18,219 nt of DNA, taken from NCBI GenBank assembly GCA_024275095.1, contig JAJRZV010000105.1, positions 1-18,219 of the forward strand, in the 5' to 3' direction. This DNA is from a bacterium (GTDB lineage Bacteria > JAJRZV01). Of this stretch, positions 6,649-14,414 are shown piece by piece (the stretch's first letter is position 1; every line of letters starts with the position of its first letter). The notes under the pieces were generated by a model. The model ran no database searches, was not told the origin of the DNA, and saw nothing but the letters and a program-made list of their open reading frames with translations. The translations under genes and the position numbers were made by a program.

Positions 6649-7069
6649 AGCCAGTGTTGAAGTAGACGGAGAAAGAATAAGTGACATTGGTCATGGTCTC
6701 GCAGTGCTCGCGGGCGTGGGCAGTGACGACGATGAAAAAGACATAGAATATGCCATACGTAAAATTTCTCAGTTGAGAATATTCGAAGACGATAGTGGAA
6801 AGATGAATCTTTCTGTGAAAGATGTAAATGGTGAGGTACTGGTTGTAAGTCAATTCACGCTTTTCGGAGATGTGAGAAAGGGCAACAGACCCTCTTTCGA
6901 TAAGGCGGCATCATTTGATAAAGGAAAACATCTCTATTACAAACTCCTGGAGGGACTCAGGGCAGGGGGGCTGAAAGTGAAAGAAGGAAGATATGGAGCC
7001 CACATGGTCGTGATGTTTGAAAACGATGGACCTGTTACAATTTTGATAGATACCAAAAAGACCTTTTGA
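6620..7069 (+). CDS. dtd: D-aminoacyl-tRNA deacylase Dtd (149 aa)
   Basis: Removes D-amino acids mischarged onto tRNA, a cytoplasmic proofreading step. The two cross-subunit active-site motifs are present: SQFTLF (77-82) and NDGPVT (135-140), matching the bacterial DTD1 family, as does the MRLVIQRV opening. The start is GTG 6620 with AGGAGG ten bases upstream, lying within the end of mpl (29-base overlap in another frame). The next gene starts in its stop codon (TTGA). Placement beside mpl groups D-amino-acid protection with peptidoglycan metabolism, which generates D-amino acids. Confidence 0.95.
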   Translation: MRLVIQRVRKASVEVDGERISDIGHGLAVLAGVGSDDDEKDIEYAIRKISQLRIFEDDSGKMNLSVKDVNGEVLVVSQFTLFGDVRKGNRPSFDKAASFDKGKHLYYKLLEGLRAGGLKVKEGRYGAHMVVMFENDGPVTILIDTKKTF

Positions 7070-7950
7070 AACCATTGAAGCTCTTTTCTCAACATTTGAG
7101 GGAGGTGTTCGGCACGAGAGTCTGGCGGGTATCTGTGGATGCAGGGTTTTCGTGCCCCAACCGCAGCAGTGATCGTAAAACAGGAGGATGCATATACTGC
7201 AACAATGAAGCATTCACGCCCTCTTACATAGACAGAACCCTCCCTCTGACCCAGCAGGTGAAAAAGGGAATGGAACTTCTCAGACTCACAAAAAATGTCA
7301 AAAGCTTTCTTGTATACTTTCAGCCTTTTACCGCCACTTTCGCAGACGTCTCAACGGTGGAACGAATGCTTAACGAAGTTATCAGCATCCCGGATGTTGT
7401 GGGAATAATTATAGGAACAAGACCAGATTGCATCAGCAACGAGATGGTAAATATGCTATCCAACATTGCCGGCCGTACGTATCTGTGGGTAGAGCTTGGT
7501 CTTCAAAGTGCCAGCGACAAAACGCTTAAACTTATAAACAGAGGGCACACGGTTGAAGATTTTAAAAAAGCCGCAGAAGCATTAATGCGGGCAGGTATAA
7601 AAACAGGAGCGCACGTAATTCTTGGTCTCCCCGGAGAAAAACACGAGCACTGGATGCAAACAGCGGAGCTCCTTCGTGAGATAGGAATACATGGTGTAAA
7701 AATTCACAACATTCACGTGCTTAAAGGAACCGTGCTGGAGCAGTGGTACAGAGAGGGACGCTTCAACCCCATTACTCGAGAAGAATATATCAAGGGGTGC
7801 GTGGACTTTGTCCAGCGATTGAGAAAGGATGTCATTATAATGAGGTTCGCTTCCACGGTCCCTGAAAAGTATCTGGTTGCTCCTCAGTGGGCAATAGACC
7901 ATCAAAGCGTGGTTGAAGAAATCAAGCAACGCCTCGGTATTTCATCCTAA
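7066..7950 (+). CDS. YhcC-like radical SAM protein (294 aa)
   Basis: A radical S-adenosylmethionine enzyme of the YhcC/TIGR01212 type. The [4Fe-4S] ligands are Cys30, Cys42 and Cys45 in [19 protein letters not shown], with an 11-residue first spacer instead of the classical CxxxCxxC; that spacing and the CPNR...GGCIYCN wording mark this family, related to the Elp3-like group. Further family segments are [38 protein letters not shown] and [11 protein letters not shown]. The substrate is not established. The start is TTG 7066, overlapping the dtd stop as TTGA; no strong ribosome site is seen, so coupling is likely. It is the last gene of the operon and its final 29 bases overlap the end of the convergent GH15 gene. 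Confidence 0.88.
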   Translation: MKPLKLFSQHLREVFGTRVWRVSVDAGFSCPNRSSDRKTGGCIYCNNEAFTPSYIDRTLPLTQQVKKGMELLRLTKNVKSFLVYFQPFTATFADVSTVERMLNEVISIPDVVGIIIGTRPDCISNEMVNMLSNIAGRTYLWVELGLQSASDKTLKLINRGHTVEDFKKAAEALMRAGIKTGAHVILGLPGEKHEHWMQTAELLREIGIHGVKIHNIHVLKGTVLEQWYREGRFNPITREEYIKGCVDFVQRLRKDVIIMRFASTVPEKYLVAPQWAIDHQSVVEEIKQRLGISS

Positions 7951-8773
7951 AAACACACCAGGGCACCAGGAAAATAATCATTGCAAGTACGATGGTAAAG
8001 ATACCGTCCGGGCCGGCTGGAGAATGGCTGCACGTACAGGAAGGACTTTTCTGAAGAGAGGTTTCAAAAGAAGAAAACGCCTCGGGAGAATACACTGCCA
8101 TGGCGAGCATGTATCCCAGGGATTGCTCCCACACATGCGGAATGGCCACCCGATTATCAAACACGTCCGCTACACCGTCTCCGTCCGTATCAATGGAAAC
8201 AACAACTTCTCCCATGTGGTGTGTATCCTGTGTGGGTACATCTTTAAGGAGTATATTTGCGAGCTCCCTGACTTCGGCCATCTTGTCAGGATCGTTCCTG
8301 TAAAAAAGAGCGAGAGCAATGAGGATCTTCCCCAGGTACGAAAATCCCTCGGTTTTTCCCTCCAGGTGCGGCCGCACGTATTCCAGGAGTTTTTCAGCCT
8401 GCGAGGCTTCCTCTGCTTCACCCTTGAAGACACCCACAGGCCATATGAGCCATGCCTGTGCCCCTGGATTCTTTTCAGACTGAAGATTCCACTCGTGGCG
8501 TCCAGAGTCAATATCAATCATGAATTGATTGGGCATGAACTCTCCTTCTTCTTCATTGTAAAGGTACGCACGAATTGCGTCCTTGAGCTCGCTCATGCGG
8601 GCTCGAAGAGCGTTGAGGAAATCTCCATCTTCGCCGTAATATTCTGCTGCTTCTGCAGCGCTTTCAAGTGCTGCGTACACTGTCACTGCTCCCTGAAGTC
8701 TTCTGGTAGGATAAAAACTGTCATCTTCAAACGCCCAGCACTGCAGTCCTGTCTCATCGTCCCGACAGTCCAT
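7922..8773 (-). pseudogene. 3' part of the split GH15 glucoamylase-like gene
   Basis: This 283-codon segment continues the GH15 frame after the amber codon at 8854-8852; the 26 codons between the stop and the ATG at 8773 are open and in the same frame. It carries the likely general-acid region (LQCWAFEDDSF, residues 10-20), a DTDGDGVADVFDN calcium-loop-like insert (195-207) and the PHVWEQSLGYMLAM segment (212-225) that resembles the catalytic-base region of bacterial and archaeal GH15 enzymes. The C-terminus has a Cys-x-Cys pair (246/248), a single hydrophobic span (about 258-275) and a basic end (RMKYR), a surface-sorting type tail. ATG 8773 has no ribosome site, so independent expression is unlikely. 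As an isolated piece it would have no signal peptide and half a barrel. Confidence 0.75.
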
Positions 8774-8851
8774 GAGAGAGCGAGCTGCAATAACGATGGA
8801 AGGATAAATGTTTTTTATATAGTTCTCCCGTTGTGCCGGGTCCGAAATAAA

Positions 8852-8854
8852 CTA
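8852..8854 (-). other. In-frame amber codon interrupting the GH15 gene
   Basis: The codon order around it reads ...TGG AAT CAT GCC TAG TTT ATT TCG GAC..., with the same frame open on both sides over 831 codons in total. There is no frameshift. Two other genes in the window also end in TAG (at 364 and 10995), so TAG is a normal stop codon in this genome. Confidence 0.9.
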
Positions 8855-10417
8855 GGCATGATTCCACAGCGTCCATACGGCAAGTCCTGTCTCGTCTATC
8901 TCAAAGAATATGGGACCTCCCGGCATTCCGTCGGCATAATAGTTCATTTCAAATGTACCCTCGAGGTTAATACGGCTTCCCACGAGAAGTGTGAACTGTG
9001 GATTTTTTCTCTGCACATCGATGTAAAAATTGTTATGCAGTGTGGCCATGTCAACGTAACCGGCAATGTCCAGCGCAGCGTTGATGAAGGCTCCATCACG
9101 GGGCCAATCAAGATTGTACGGTGGCTGGGTAGAAACTGATGCCACTATAGCTCCGGTGTCTCTATCCATGGCAGTTTTGATAGATATGAGAGCGCGCTTG
9201 GAAAACGCAATAATCTTCTCGTCTTCAGTATCCGGCAACCGCGCCTTTGAAACCCAGTCGCGCCAGTAGGTCTGGGTCTCGGATATGAGGCTCGTGTATC
9301 CTTTTTCACGTGCCCATTCAAGCGCTGCCACGGCCTCGTTGTAAGAGGAGCCAAAAGCCATAATCAGCGTAGCTTCCCAATACTCTCCAGCATTCACATC
9401 CCTGGCAAGAGCGAAGTTAACGGTACAGTGACTGAATTTTTCTCCTGGCAGATTTCCTGACTCCGCGGCAGCAAAAGCGGATTTGGGTATATAGGGCGGC
9501 TCTTCCAGGTACGGATCGTAACGAGTATCAGTGGGACACCCTGTGTTCATGTCATATCCAACCTGGTAGGCATCATTGCCTTCCAGAAAACCTGTTGCAA
9601 CGAACACCGCTTCCTTGCCCCGGGTGAGTTCAGGCAAACCTTCCAGAAGTGCTGACACTTCATCGTCTGTGGGATACGGGAACGCTATAATGTAATCCAG
9701 CAGGTCCTCGAGCTCAGCTCCTGAATACGTGAACTGGATAATAGCATCATGGTCTGCATCGTACACCGCGGCAAAATCATTTTGTGAATCATCAATCCAG
9801 TCAAGGAGGGGATAATACTTCTGCTTTTGCAGGCACGGTGCCAGGTTTGCATAATATATAAGTCGAAAAAGTTTCGCACTTTCAGGAGACCAGCCACTGA
9901 AATGCACAACAAGCACATCCCTATCAGGATGTACAAATACCTGTTGTGTTATTCCAAAGGGTGAAAACTCTGAAAGTTTAGCTACATACTGGTTAACGAT
10001 AATATTATCATCGTCGGTAAGATAACCCTGGGTGATTTCCCACAGGTTCTTGTCCCGAAACCAGAGCATTTTGGCAAAATCGGTTTCCTTCCTGACAAAT
10101 ACTCCGGCAAAGGCTCCCATATCAGCCCGTGCGCCCATGTGCTGAAGGTCACGAGCATGGTATCCCTCGTTAACACCTACAATAGCTGTCCTGTAGTTAA
10201 TCTGGTCATAGTAGCTGGGTGACGGCCACCTTAAAAGCGTAATCTCTCCTTCTCGAGAAAGTCCTACCGTAAGCCCGCCATTTCCTACCGCTGCGTTAAT
10301 ATTAGTAGCACCGAACAAATGCTCAATTCCGTCGACCTGGTGAGCGTGACCCGGGCCTGGTAATACCGTTACAATCAAAGATAAAAATATTACAGTAATA
10401 ACTTTGCTGATTTTCAT
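8852..10417 (-). pseudogene. 5' part of a secreted GH15 glucoamylase-like gene
   Basis: The intact gene would encode an exo-acting glucan glucosidase of family GH15 acting outside the cytoplasm. Residues 1-25 form a signal peptide (MKISKVITVIFLSLI hydrophobic core, cleavage probably after GHA). Next come the N-terminal beta-sandwich typical of bacterial GH15 (about 30-350) and the start of the (alpha/alpha)6 barrel, with NLDWPRDGAF (435-444) and EIDETGLAVWTLWNH (506-520), both close to GH15 signatures. A TAG at codon 522 ends the frame in mid-barrel, and homologous-looking sequence continues in frame for 309 more codons. The start is ATG 10417 with AAGGAG seven bases before it and an ATGA overlap with the aldolase gene. 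A nonsense mutation, a sequencing error or amber readthrough are the alternatives. The full locus is 7922-10417. Confidence 0.8.
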
Positions 10418-10989
10418 GTTTTTACTCCTTGTATAATCTGTTCAAGCATAAAAATTTTTGCGCTTCGTTCAAGTATCTCGGCAATGGATAAACAGTAGAA
10501 AACATCGGAGCCTCCAACAAAAGCACCGTGACTTCGCACAAGCACACACGGACTATAAGCCAGTGCATCGGCCACGCATACCGCAAGTTCCCCGGAACCT
10601 GCGGGTTCAGAAACAACAACGACAGGCACTCCACCTTTAAGATAATATTTGCCCTCGACATCTACAGGAACAAATCGTCGAATATGCCCGGCGGCTGCCG
10701 TTGCATATACAGGGTGCACATGTACAACAGCATTATGGGCCGTACGCTCATATACGGCAAGGTGTACCGGCCATTCTGAACTTGCCTCCTCGGGAACATG
10801 ACCACCGAGAGAGAACGAGACAACATCATCCTTTTTCAGTGCAGGGAGGGATGCTCCCTTGCGGGTAATGTATATCCGGTCGTTCAATCTTATTGAAATA
10901 TTTCCATTCTTTAAACCCACAAGGGAGAGCTGAAAAAGCCATTCGCCTGCATCTTTGAAAATAGAAAATATGTGATCACATTGCGACAT
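10414..10989 (-). CDS. Class II aldolase (FucA/AraD-type, 191 aa)
   Basis: A zinc-dependent class II aldolase/epimerase-fold enzyme. Residues matching the fuculose-phosphate aldolase site are all visible: NGNIS (28-32) and TRKGAS for phosphate binding, ASSEWPVHLAVY with catalytic Glu72, zinc ligands His90 and His92 in VHVHP, and His154 in RSHGAF. It should cleave or form a carbon bond in a phosphorylated sugar or related compound; the exact substrate is not readable (methylthioribulose-phosphate dehydratases share the fold). There is no signal peptide, so it is cytoplasmic. ATG 10989 has AAGGA nine bases upstream and lies five bases after the previous stop; it overlaps the GH15 start by four bases. 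Sugar metabolism may link it to the secreted glucosidase. Confidence 0.85.
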   Translation of the reverse strand: MSQCDHIFSIFKDAGEWLFQLSLVGLKNGNISIRLNDRIYITRKGASLPALKKDDVVSFSLGGHVPEEASSEWPVHLAVYERTAHNAVVHVHPVYATAAAGHIRRFVPVDVEGKYYLKGGVPVVVVSEPAGSGELAVCVADALAYSPCVLVRSHGAFVGGSDVFYCLSIAEILERSAKIFMLEQIIQGVKT

Positions 10990-10994
10990 TACTG

Positions 10995-11534
10995 CTATTC
11001 CTTTTCCTCCTGTTGAAGAACAAGGTAATTAAGCACGATGTTGTCACCACTCTTTCGTCCTAAAAGCAGGATGCCCCTGTCAGGATACAGGAACCGATAT
11101 TCTTCTATTTTTATCTTGTCAAGTGTCACTTCTCGACCGGTGGCCTTCTCGCGTCGAGGGTTGAGTATGTCATACCGTTTATCAGCATTTGTGAAAATAT
11201 CAGCATCAAACAGCCGTCGTGTTTTTCCACGCATCCTGCTGACGTAAGACTTTCCTATAGCAATAGAGGTAACCTTCCCGCTTTCGTCATACTCTACCCA
11301 TGCATCGTCGAATACGGCCTTTCTGGAAGTCTCTATCACGGATTTAAATCCCGGGATAAATTTTTTCGCCTTCTCGAGAGAATCCCCAACCACAACACCG
11401 AAGAAAGAAATTTTCGAGCCCGTAACATCGGGATGAGAAAACACGTCCTCTTTGGTAATCTCATAAAAAGTCTTGCCTCCAGATACCGAGGCCAGAAGCA
11501 GTAAAGATGCTAAAAGGTTAACCAGACCAGTCAT
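10995..11534 (-). CDS. Secreted protein of unknown family (179 aa)
   Basis: The N-terminus is a signal peptide (MTGLVNLLASLLLLASVSGG, cleavage probably near SGG-KTF), so the mature protein of about 155 residues is periplasmic or exported. There is no lipobox Cys. The mature part has GVVVGDSLEKAKKFIPG followed by DAWVEYDESGKVTSIAIG, an order reminiscent of small proteins in which a helix after a GD-x-L turn is followed by a beta-hairpin, but I cannot assign a family. The start is ATG 11534: AGGAGG lies exactly six bases upstream (ATG 11537 is only three away, and a TTG at 11549 lies before the site). It overlaps the helicase gene by 17 bases. It is co-transcribed with the aldolase and glucosidase genes and could share an envelope role with the latter. 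Confidence 0.75.
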   Translation of the reverse strand: MTGLVNLLASLLLLASVSGGKTFYEITKEDVFSHPDVTGSKISFFGVVVGDSLEKAKKFIPGFKSVIETSRKAVFDDAWVEYDESGKVTSIAIGKSYVSRMRGKTRRLFDADIFTNADKRYDILNPRREKATGREVTLDKIKIEEYRFLYPDRGILLLGRKSGDNIVLNYLVLQQEEKE

Positions 11535-13509
11535 CATATTCCTCCTCAAAGTTTCTTATAAACACACCTGACAAATCCACCTCTTCATAGAGATGCGGTG
11601 GAAGCTCCTGGATAAACCGTGAAGGTTTAAGCATTAAGCGGTCAACATCTCGTCTGGACACAGAGGCTCTGGGAATGAAAATTTTTAAAATCTTACGCGC
11701 ACGCGTAACAGCCACATAGAAAAGTCTTCTTTCCTCTTCTTCGTTTTCCGGATTTTCTTTGAGCGCGCGCGCGGAAGGAAAACGGCCCTCGTTGAGACCC
11801 AGAATAAACACCGCGTCCCACTCGAGGCCTTTAGCCTGATGAATGGTGGTCAAAATCACACGCTCGCGTGCACCTTCACTCTCCTGGAGCTCATCAGCAG
11901 AAGCATGAGACACGAGCGCCATTTCGGCTAAGAGCTGTTCCATATTTGGAAACGAGCGTGCATATTCCACGAGTTGATTCAGATCATCCTTCCGGGCCTG
12001 ATAATTAACAAAATGAGTTTTCATATAATCATCATATCCTTTATTGATAACGGCAGCGATAGCGGCGGAAGGATTGTTTTTCATCTCGACTGTGGAAATT
12101 GCTTTAAGCACCTGCAAAAGATGCTCCAGAGAACGCTTACCAGTACGTTGTTTGACAGTGGGGATATTATTCAGGAAAAAAGCAAGGGGATCAGGATATT
12201 CTGATATCTGGGACCAAACTTTATCGGCAGTGCGGGAGCCTATGCCGGGATAAAGCTTGAGCACACGCTTCCAGGCCAGTTCATCCCGCGGATTACACGC
12301 AATGCGTAAATATGCCAGTACATCTTTTACATGGGCCTGTTCAAAAAATCTGGGACCGGAACGAACCTCGAAGGGTATCCCTCGCCGGGTCAGCTCCATC
12401 TGGAGGGCCATGGACTGGTAATGCGCTCGATAGAGCACGGCGATTTCCTGGATCGGCACACCATCGCGTTCGAGCTCCACAATATTATCAGCAATGTATC
12501 TGGCTTCGTGAAATTCATCGCTTACGTAAACAACCTCGGGCAATTCTCCAGAAGGTTTTACCGCTGTTAAACGCTTTGGATAAACCTTTCGCGCACACTG
12601 AATTGAGGCATTCGCAAGTTCCAGAATTTCTGGAATAGAACGGTAATTGATTTCCAGTTTGTACACAGAGGCTTCAGGGTACTTTTCGAGAAACGTAAAC
12701 ATGTTGTCAGGATTGGCTCCCCGAAATGAGTAAATGCTCTGGCTGTCGTCACCTACAACCATGATGTTGCGGTGAAGAGACGAAAGCAGATCAACAATTT
12801 CGGCCTGGATACGGCTGGTGTCCTGGTATTCATCAACGAGCACATATCGAAAACGTGAAGAATACACCTCCCGCAGGTCATTACAGTCTTTAAGCAGTCG
12901 GAAAAAGTAATAAAGAAGATCATCGAAATCAAGGGCATTGTTTTTCAACTTTTCCGACTGGTAACGCGTGGCCACGCGCTTAATTTCGTCTGTAAACTCC
13001 ACCAGATGAGGGAAACGTTCCTCTATAACATTCTCAACGTTTTTCATCATGTTGACACCGTAGGAAAAAACGGCAGCAAGCACCTCTCCCCTGGGAACTC
13101 GTTTGTCCCTGGAAGGCATGAACTCCTTTATGCACTGATTTATGAGTGATTCCGCATCCTCGCGATCAAGTATGGTGAAACTTCGCTCTATACCCACGCG
13201 GTAACCCCGTGCGCGTAATATCAGGTGGGCGATGTGATGAAAAGTACCCCCCAGTACTGACCGCGCCTTTTCACCGGAAAGGCCTTCCACCCGGCAAAGC
13301 ATCTCGCGTGCAGCCTTGTTGGTAAACGTGGCCAACAATATACTGCGCGGATCAACTCCCTTATCCAGAAGGTAAGCCACACGATACGTGAGGGCCCGTG
13401 TTTTACCAGAGCCAGTACCTGCAATGACAAGGGCGGGACCATCCTCAGCGGTCACAACCGCATACTGCTGAGGATTGAGTTCCTCTTCATACCGGATATG
13501 CGGGCTCAT
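11518..13509 (-). CDS. Rep/UvrD-family superfamily 1 helicase (663 aa)
   Basis: An ATP-dependent 3'-5' DNA helicase of the Rep/PcrA/UvrD group, acting in repair or replication restart. Motifs in order: Q-motif LNPQQ (11-15), Walker A GTGSGKT (31-37), Walker B VDEYQDTS, GDDSQSIYSFRGA, INYRS, YRAHYQS, TIHQAKGLEWDAVFILGLNEGRFPS and RRLFYVAVTRA. The length resembles Rep (about 670); the extended C-terminal tail of UvrD/PcrA is lacking. The start is taken as ATG 13509, which overlaps the CutA stop as ATGA and has AGGAG 11 bases upstream. An in-frame ATG 27 bases earlier lacks a ribosome site. UvrD and Rep cannot be separated from sequence alone. Confidence 0.93.
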   Translation of the reverse strand: MSPHIRYEEELNPQQYAVVTAEDGPALVIAGTGSGKTRALTYRVAYLLDKGVDPRSILLATFTNKAAREMLCRVEGLSGEKARSVLGGTFHHIAHLILRARGYRVGIERSFTILDREDAESLINQCIKEFMPSRDKRVPRGEVLAAVFSYGVNMMKNVENVIEERFPHLVEFTDEIKRVATRYQSEKLKNNALDFDDLLYYFFRLLKDCNDLREVYSSRFRYVLVDEYQDTSRIQAEIVDLLSSLHRNIMVVGDDSQSIYSFRGANPDNMFTFLEKYPEASVYKLEINYRSIPEILELANASIQCARKVYPKRLTAVKPSGELPEVVYVSDEFHEARYIADNIVELERDGVPIQEIAVLYRAHYQSMALQMELTRRGIPFEVRSGPRFFEQAHVKDVLAYLRIACNPRDELAWKRVLKLYPGIGSRTADKVWSQISEYPDPLAFFLNNIPTVKQRTGKRSLEHLLQVLKAISTVEMKNNPSAAIAAVINKGYDDYMKTHFVNYQARKDDLNQLVEYARSFPNMEQLLAEMALVSHASADELQESEGARERVILTTIHQAKGLEWDAVFILGLNEGRFPSARALKENPENEEEERRLFYVAVTRARKILKIFIPRASVSRRDVDRLMLKPSRFIQELPPHLYEEVDLSGVFIRNFEEEYDDWSG

Positions 13510-13829
13510 TCCCGGGAGGTCTCCTGGACAATCCATTGTAGATAGGGCGGGTGCATATCCCCCACAACCAGTTCAATAATCTCGGGAACCTCGTACGAAT
13601 GTTCACGTGCAATAAATGACATAACCTCTCGTTTCAAATTCTCCCGTGTTTTTACAAAAAGATAAACTTCACCATCGTCCTGAATTTCTCCTTTCCACCA
13701 GTAAAGGGAACGCACACGGGGGATGATGTTCACACATGCTGCAAGCCGTTTTTCCAGGAGCTTCCGTGCAAGCACCTCACCTGCTTCTTCACTCGGGCAG
13801 GTGGTAATTATGAAAACACCCTTTTCCAC
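13506..13829 (-). CDS. cutA: CutA divalent-cation tolerance protein (107 aa)
   Basis: CutA1 forms a very stable trimer and is linked to divalent-metal tolerance; its biochemical role is still debated. Family segments are clear: FIITTCPSEEAGEVLARKLL (6-25), LAACVNIIPRVRSLYWWKG (29-47), EVYLFVKT (54-61) and HSYEVPEII (77-85). The length (about 105) is normal. The start is GTG 13829 with GGAG nine bases upstream; 18 bases separate it from the previous gene, and the helicase gene overlaps its end by four bases. No signal peptide is present. Confidence 0.95.
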   Translation of the reverse strand: MEKGVFIITTCPSEEAGEVLARKLLEKRLAACVNIIPRVRSLYWWKGEIQDDGEVYLFVKTRENLKREVMSFIAREHSYEVPEIIELVVGDMHPPYLQWIVQETSRE

Positions 13830-13847
13830 GCAACTGTACTCCGTTGG

Positions 13848-14414
13848 TTAAAAATTATAGGGCTTACAGAGGATATCACGTACTTTCATATCAAAAAAAC
13901 GATGCGATGAATCAGCCCTGATAATTGCGGCGGTGTCATATCCCTTCCCGGTACCTGCAACTGCAATCACCTCATCCGGAGGAACAAGTCCAGCGTCACA
14001 TGCCATGGATGCAATTTCAAGACACACCTTTATGCCCTCGCCCAGAACACGAAGAGTGGCAGCAACAATTTCCACATCCGAAAAGCCCACCTTGTTACGA
14101 ATGGCACGGTTCAGTGAGCGTGTGGGAAGGGGACAGGTAAGGACATGAACTCCACGTGATACAAGTGACTCCCTGACAGCATTATCAAACTCCTGTTCTC
14201 CCGGACGGCTGAAACCGGTGTTGTGAGTGACAACAACCAGGTTTACACCTGGAAAGAGTCCTGCATCGCTCAGTGCTTTGTGGAGCTTCACAGCAGAAAC
14301 GCCCCTCGTTGAAGCAGCCACGATGTGGTTTATGTTACGGGCTTTTACCGCCTCCACCACAAGCGCGATGGTCTCGTCAGTGTTACGTTCCCCCGCCTTT
14401 TCAAAAACCTTCAA
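13848..14414 (-). CDS. Free-standing pyruvate kinase C-terminal-like domain (188 aa)
   Basis: The protein corresponds to the alpha/beta C-terminal domain of pyruvate kinase without the catalytic barrel: TDETIALVVEAVKARNINHIVAAS near the start (12-35), STRGVSAVKL, and GTGKGYDTA (154-162) near the end. Stand-alone proteins of this kind occur in bacteria and archaea and have no settled function; the domain in pyruvate kinase binds allosteric effectors, so ligand sensing is a reasonable guess. It cannot itself be a pyruvate kinase. The start is TTG 14414, with AGAGG 5-6 bases upstream, overlapping the end of the lipoprotein gene by 14 bases in another frame. There is no signal peptide. Confidence 0.85.
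   Translation of the reverse strand: MKVFEKAGERNTDETIALVVEAVKARNINHIVAASTRGVSAVKLHKALSDAGLFPGVNLVVVTHNTGFSRPGEQEFDNAVRESLVSRGVHVLTCPLPTRSLNRAIRNKVGFSDVEIVAATLRVLGEGIKVCLEIASMACDAGLVPPDEVIAVAGTGKGYDTAAIIRADSSHRFFDMKVRDILCKPYNF

Noticed and set aside
8852-8854. Amber codon read as pyrrolysine
   Set aside because: No pylT/pylS or methylamine methyltransferase is in the window, GH15 enzymes are not known to use pyrrolysine, and TAG ends two other genes here. Kept only as an alternative to be checked.
7913-9139. A 408-codon open frame on the plus strand opposite the GH15 gene
   Set aside because: It lies antisense to a recognisable glycoside hydrolase, has no ribosome site at its start inside the radical SAM gene, and its translation shows no domain or sensible composition (many scattered Cys and His).
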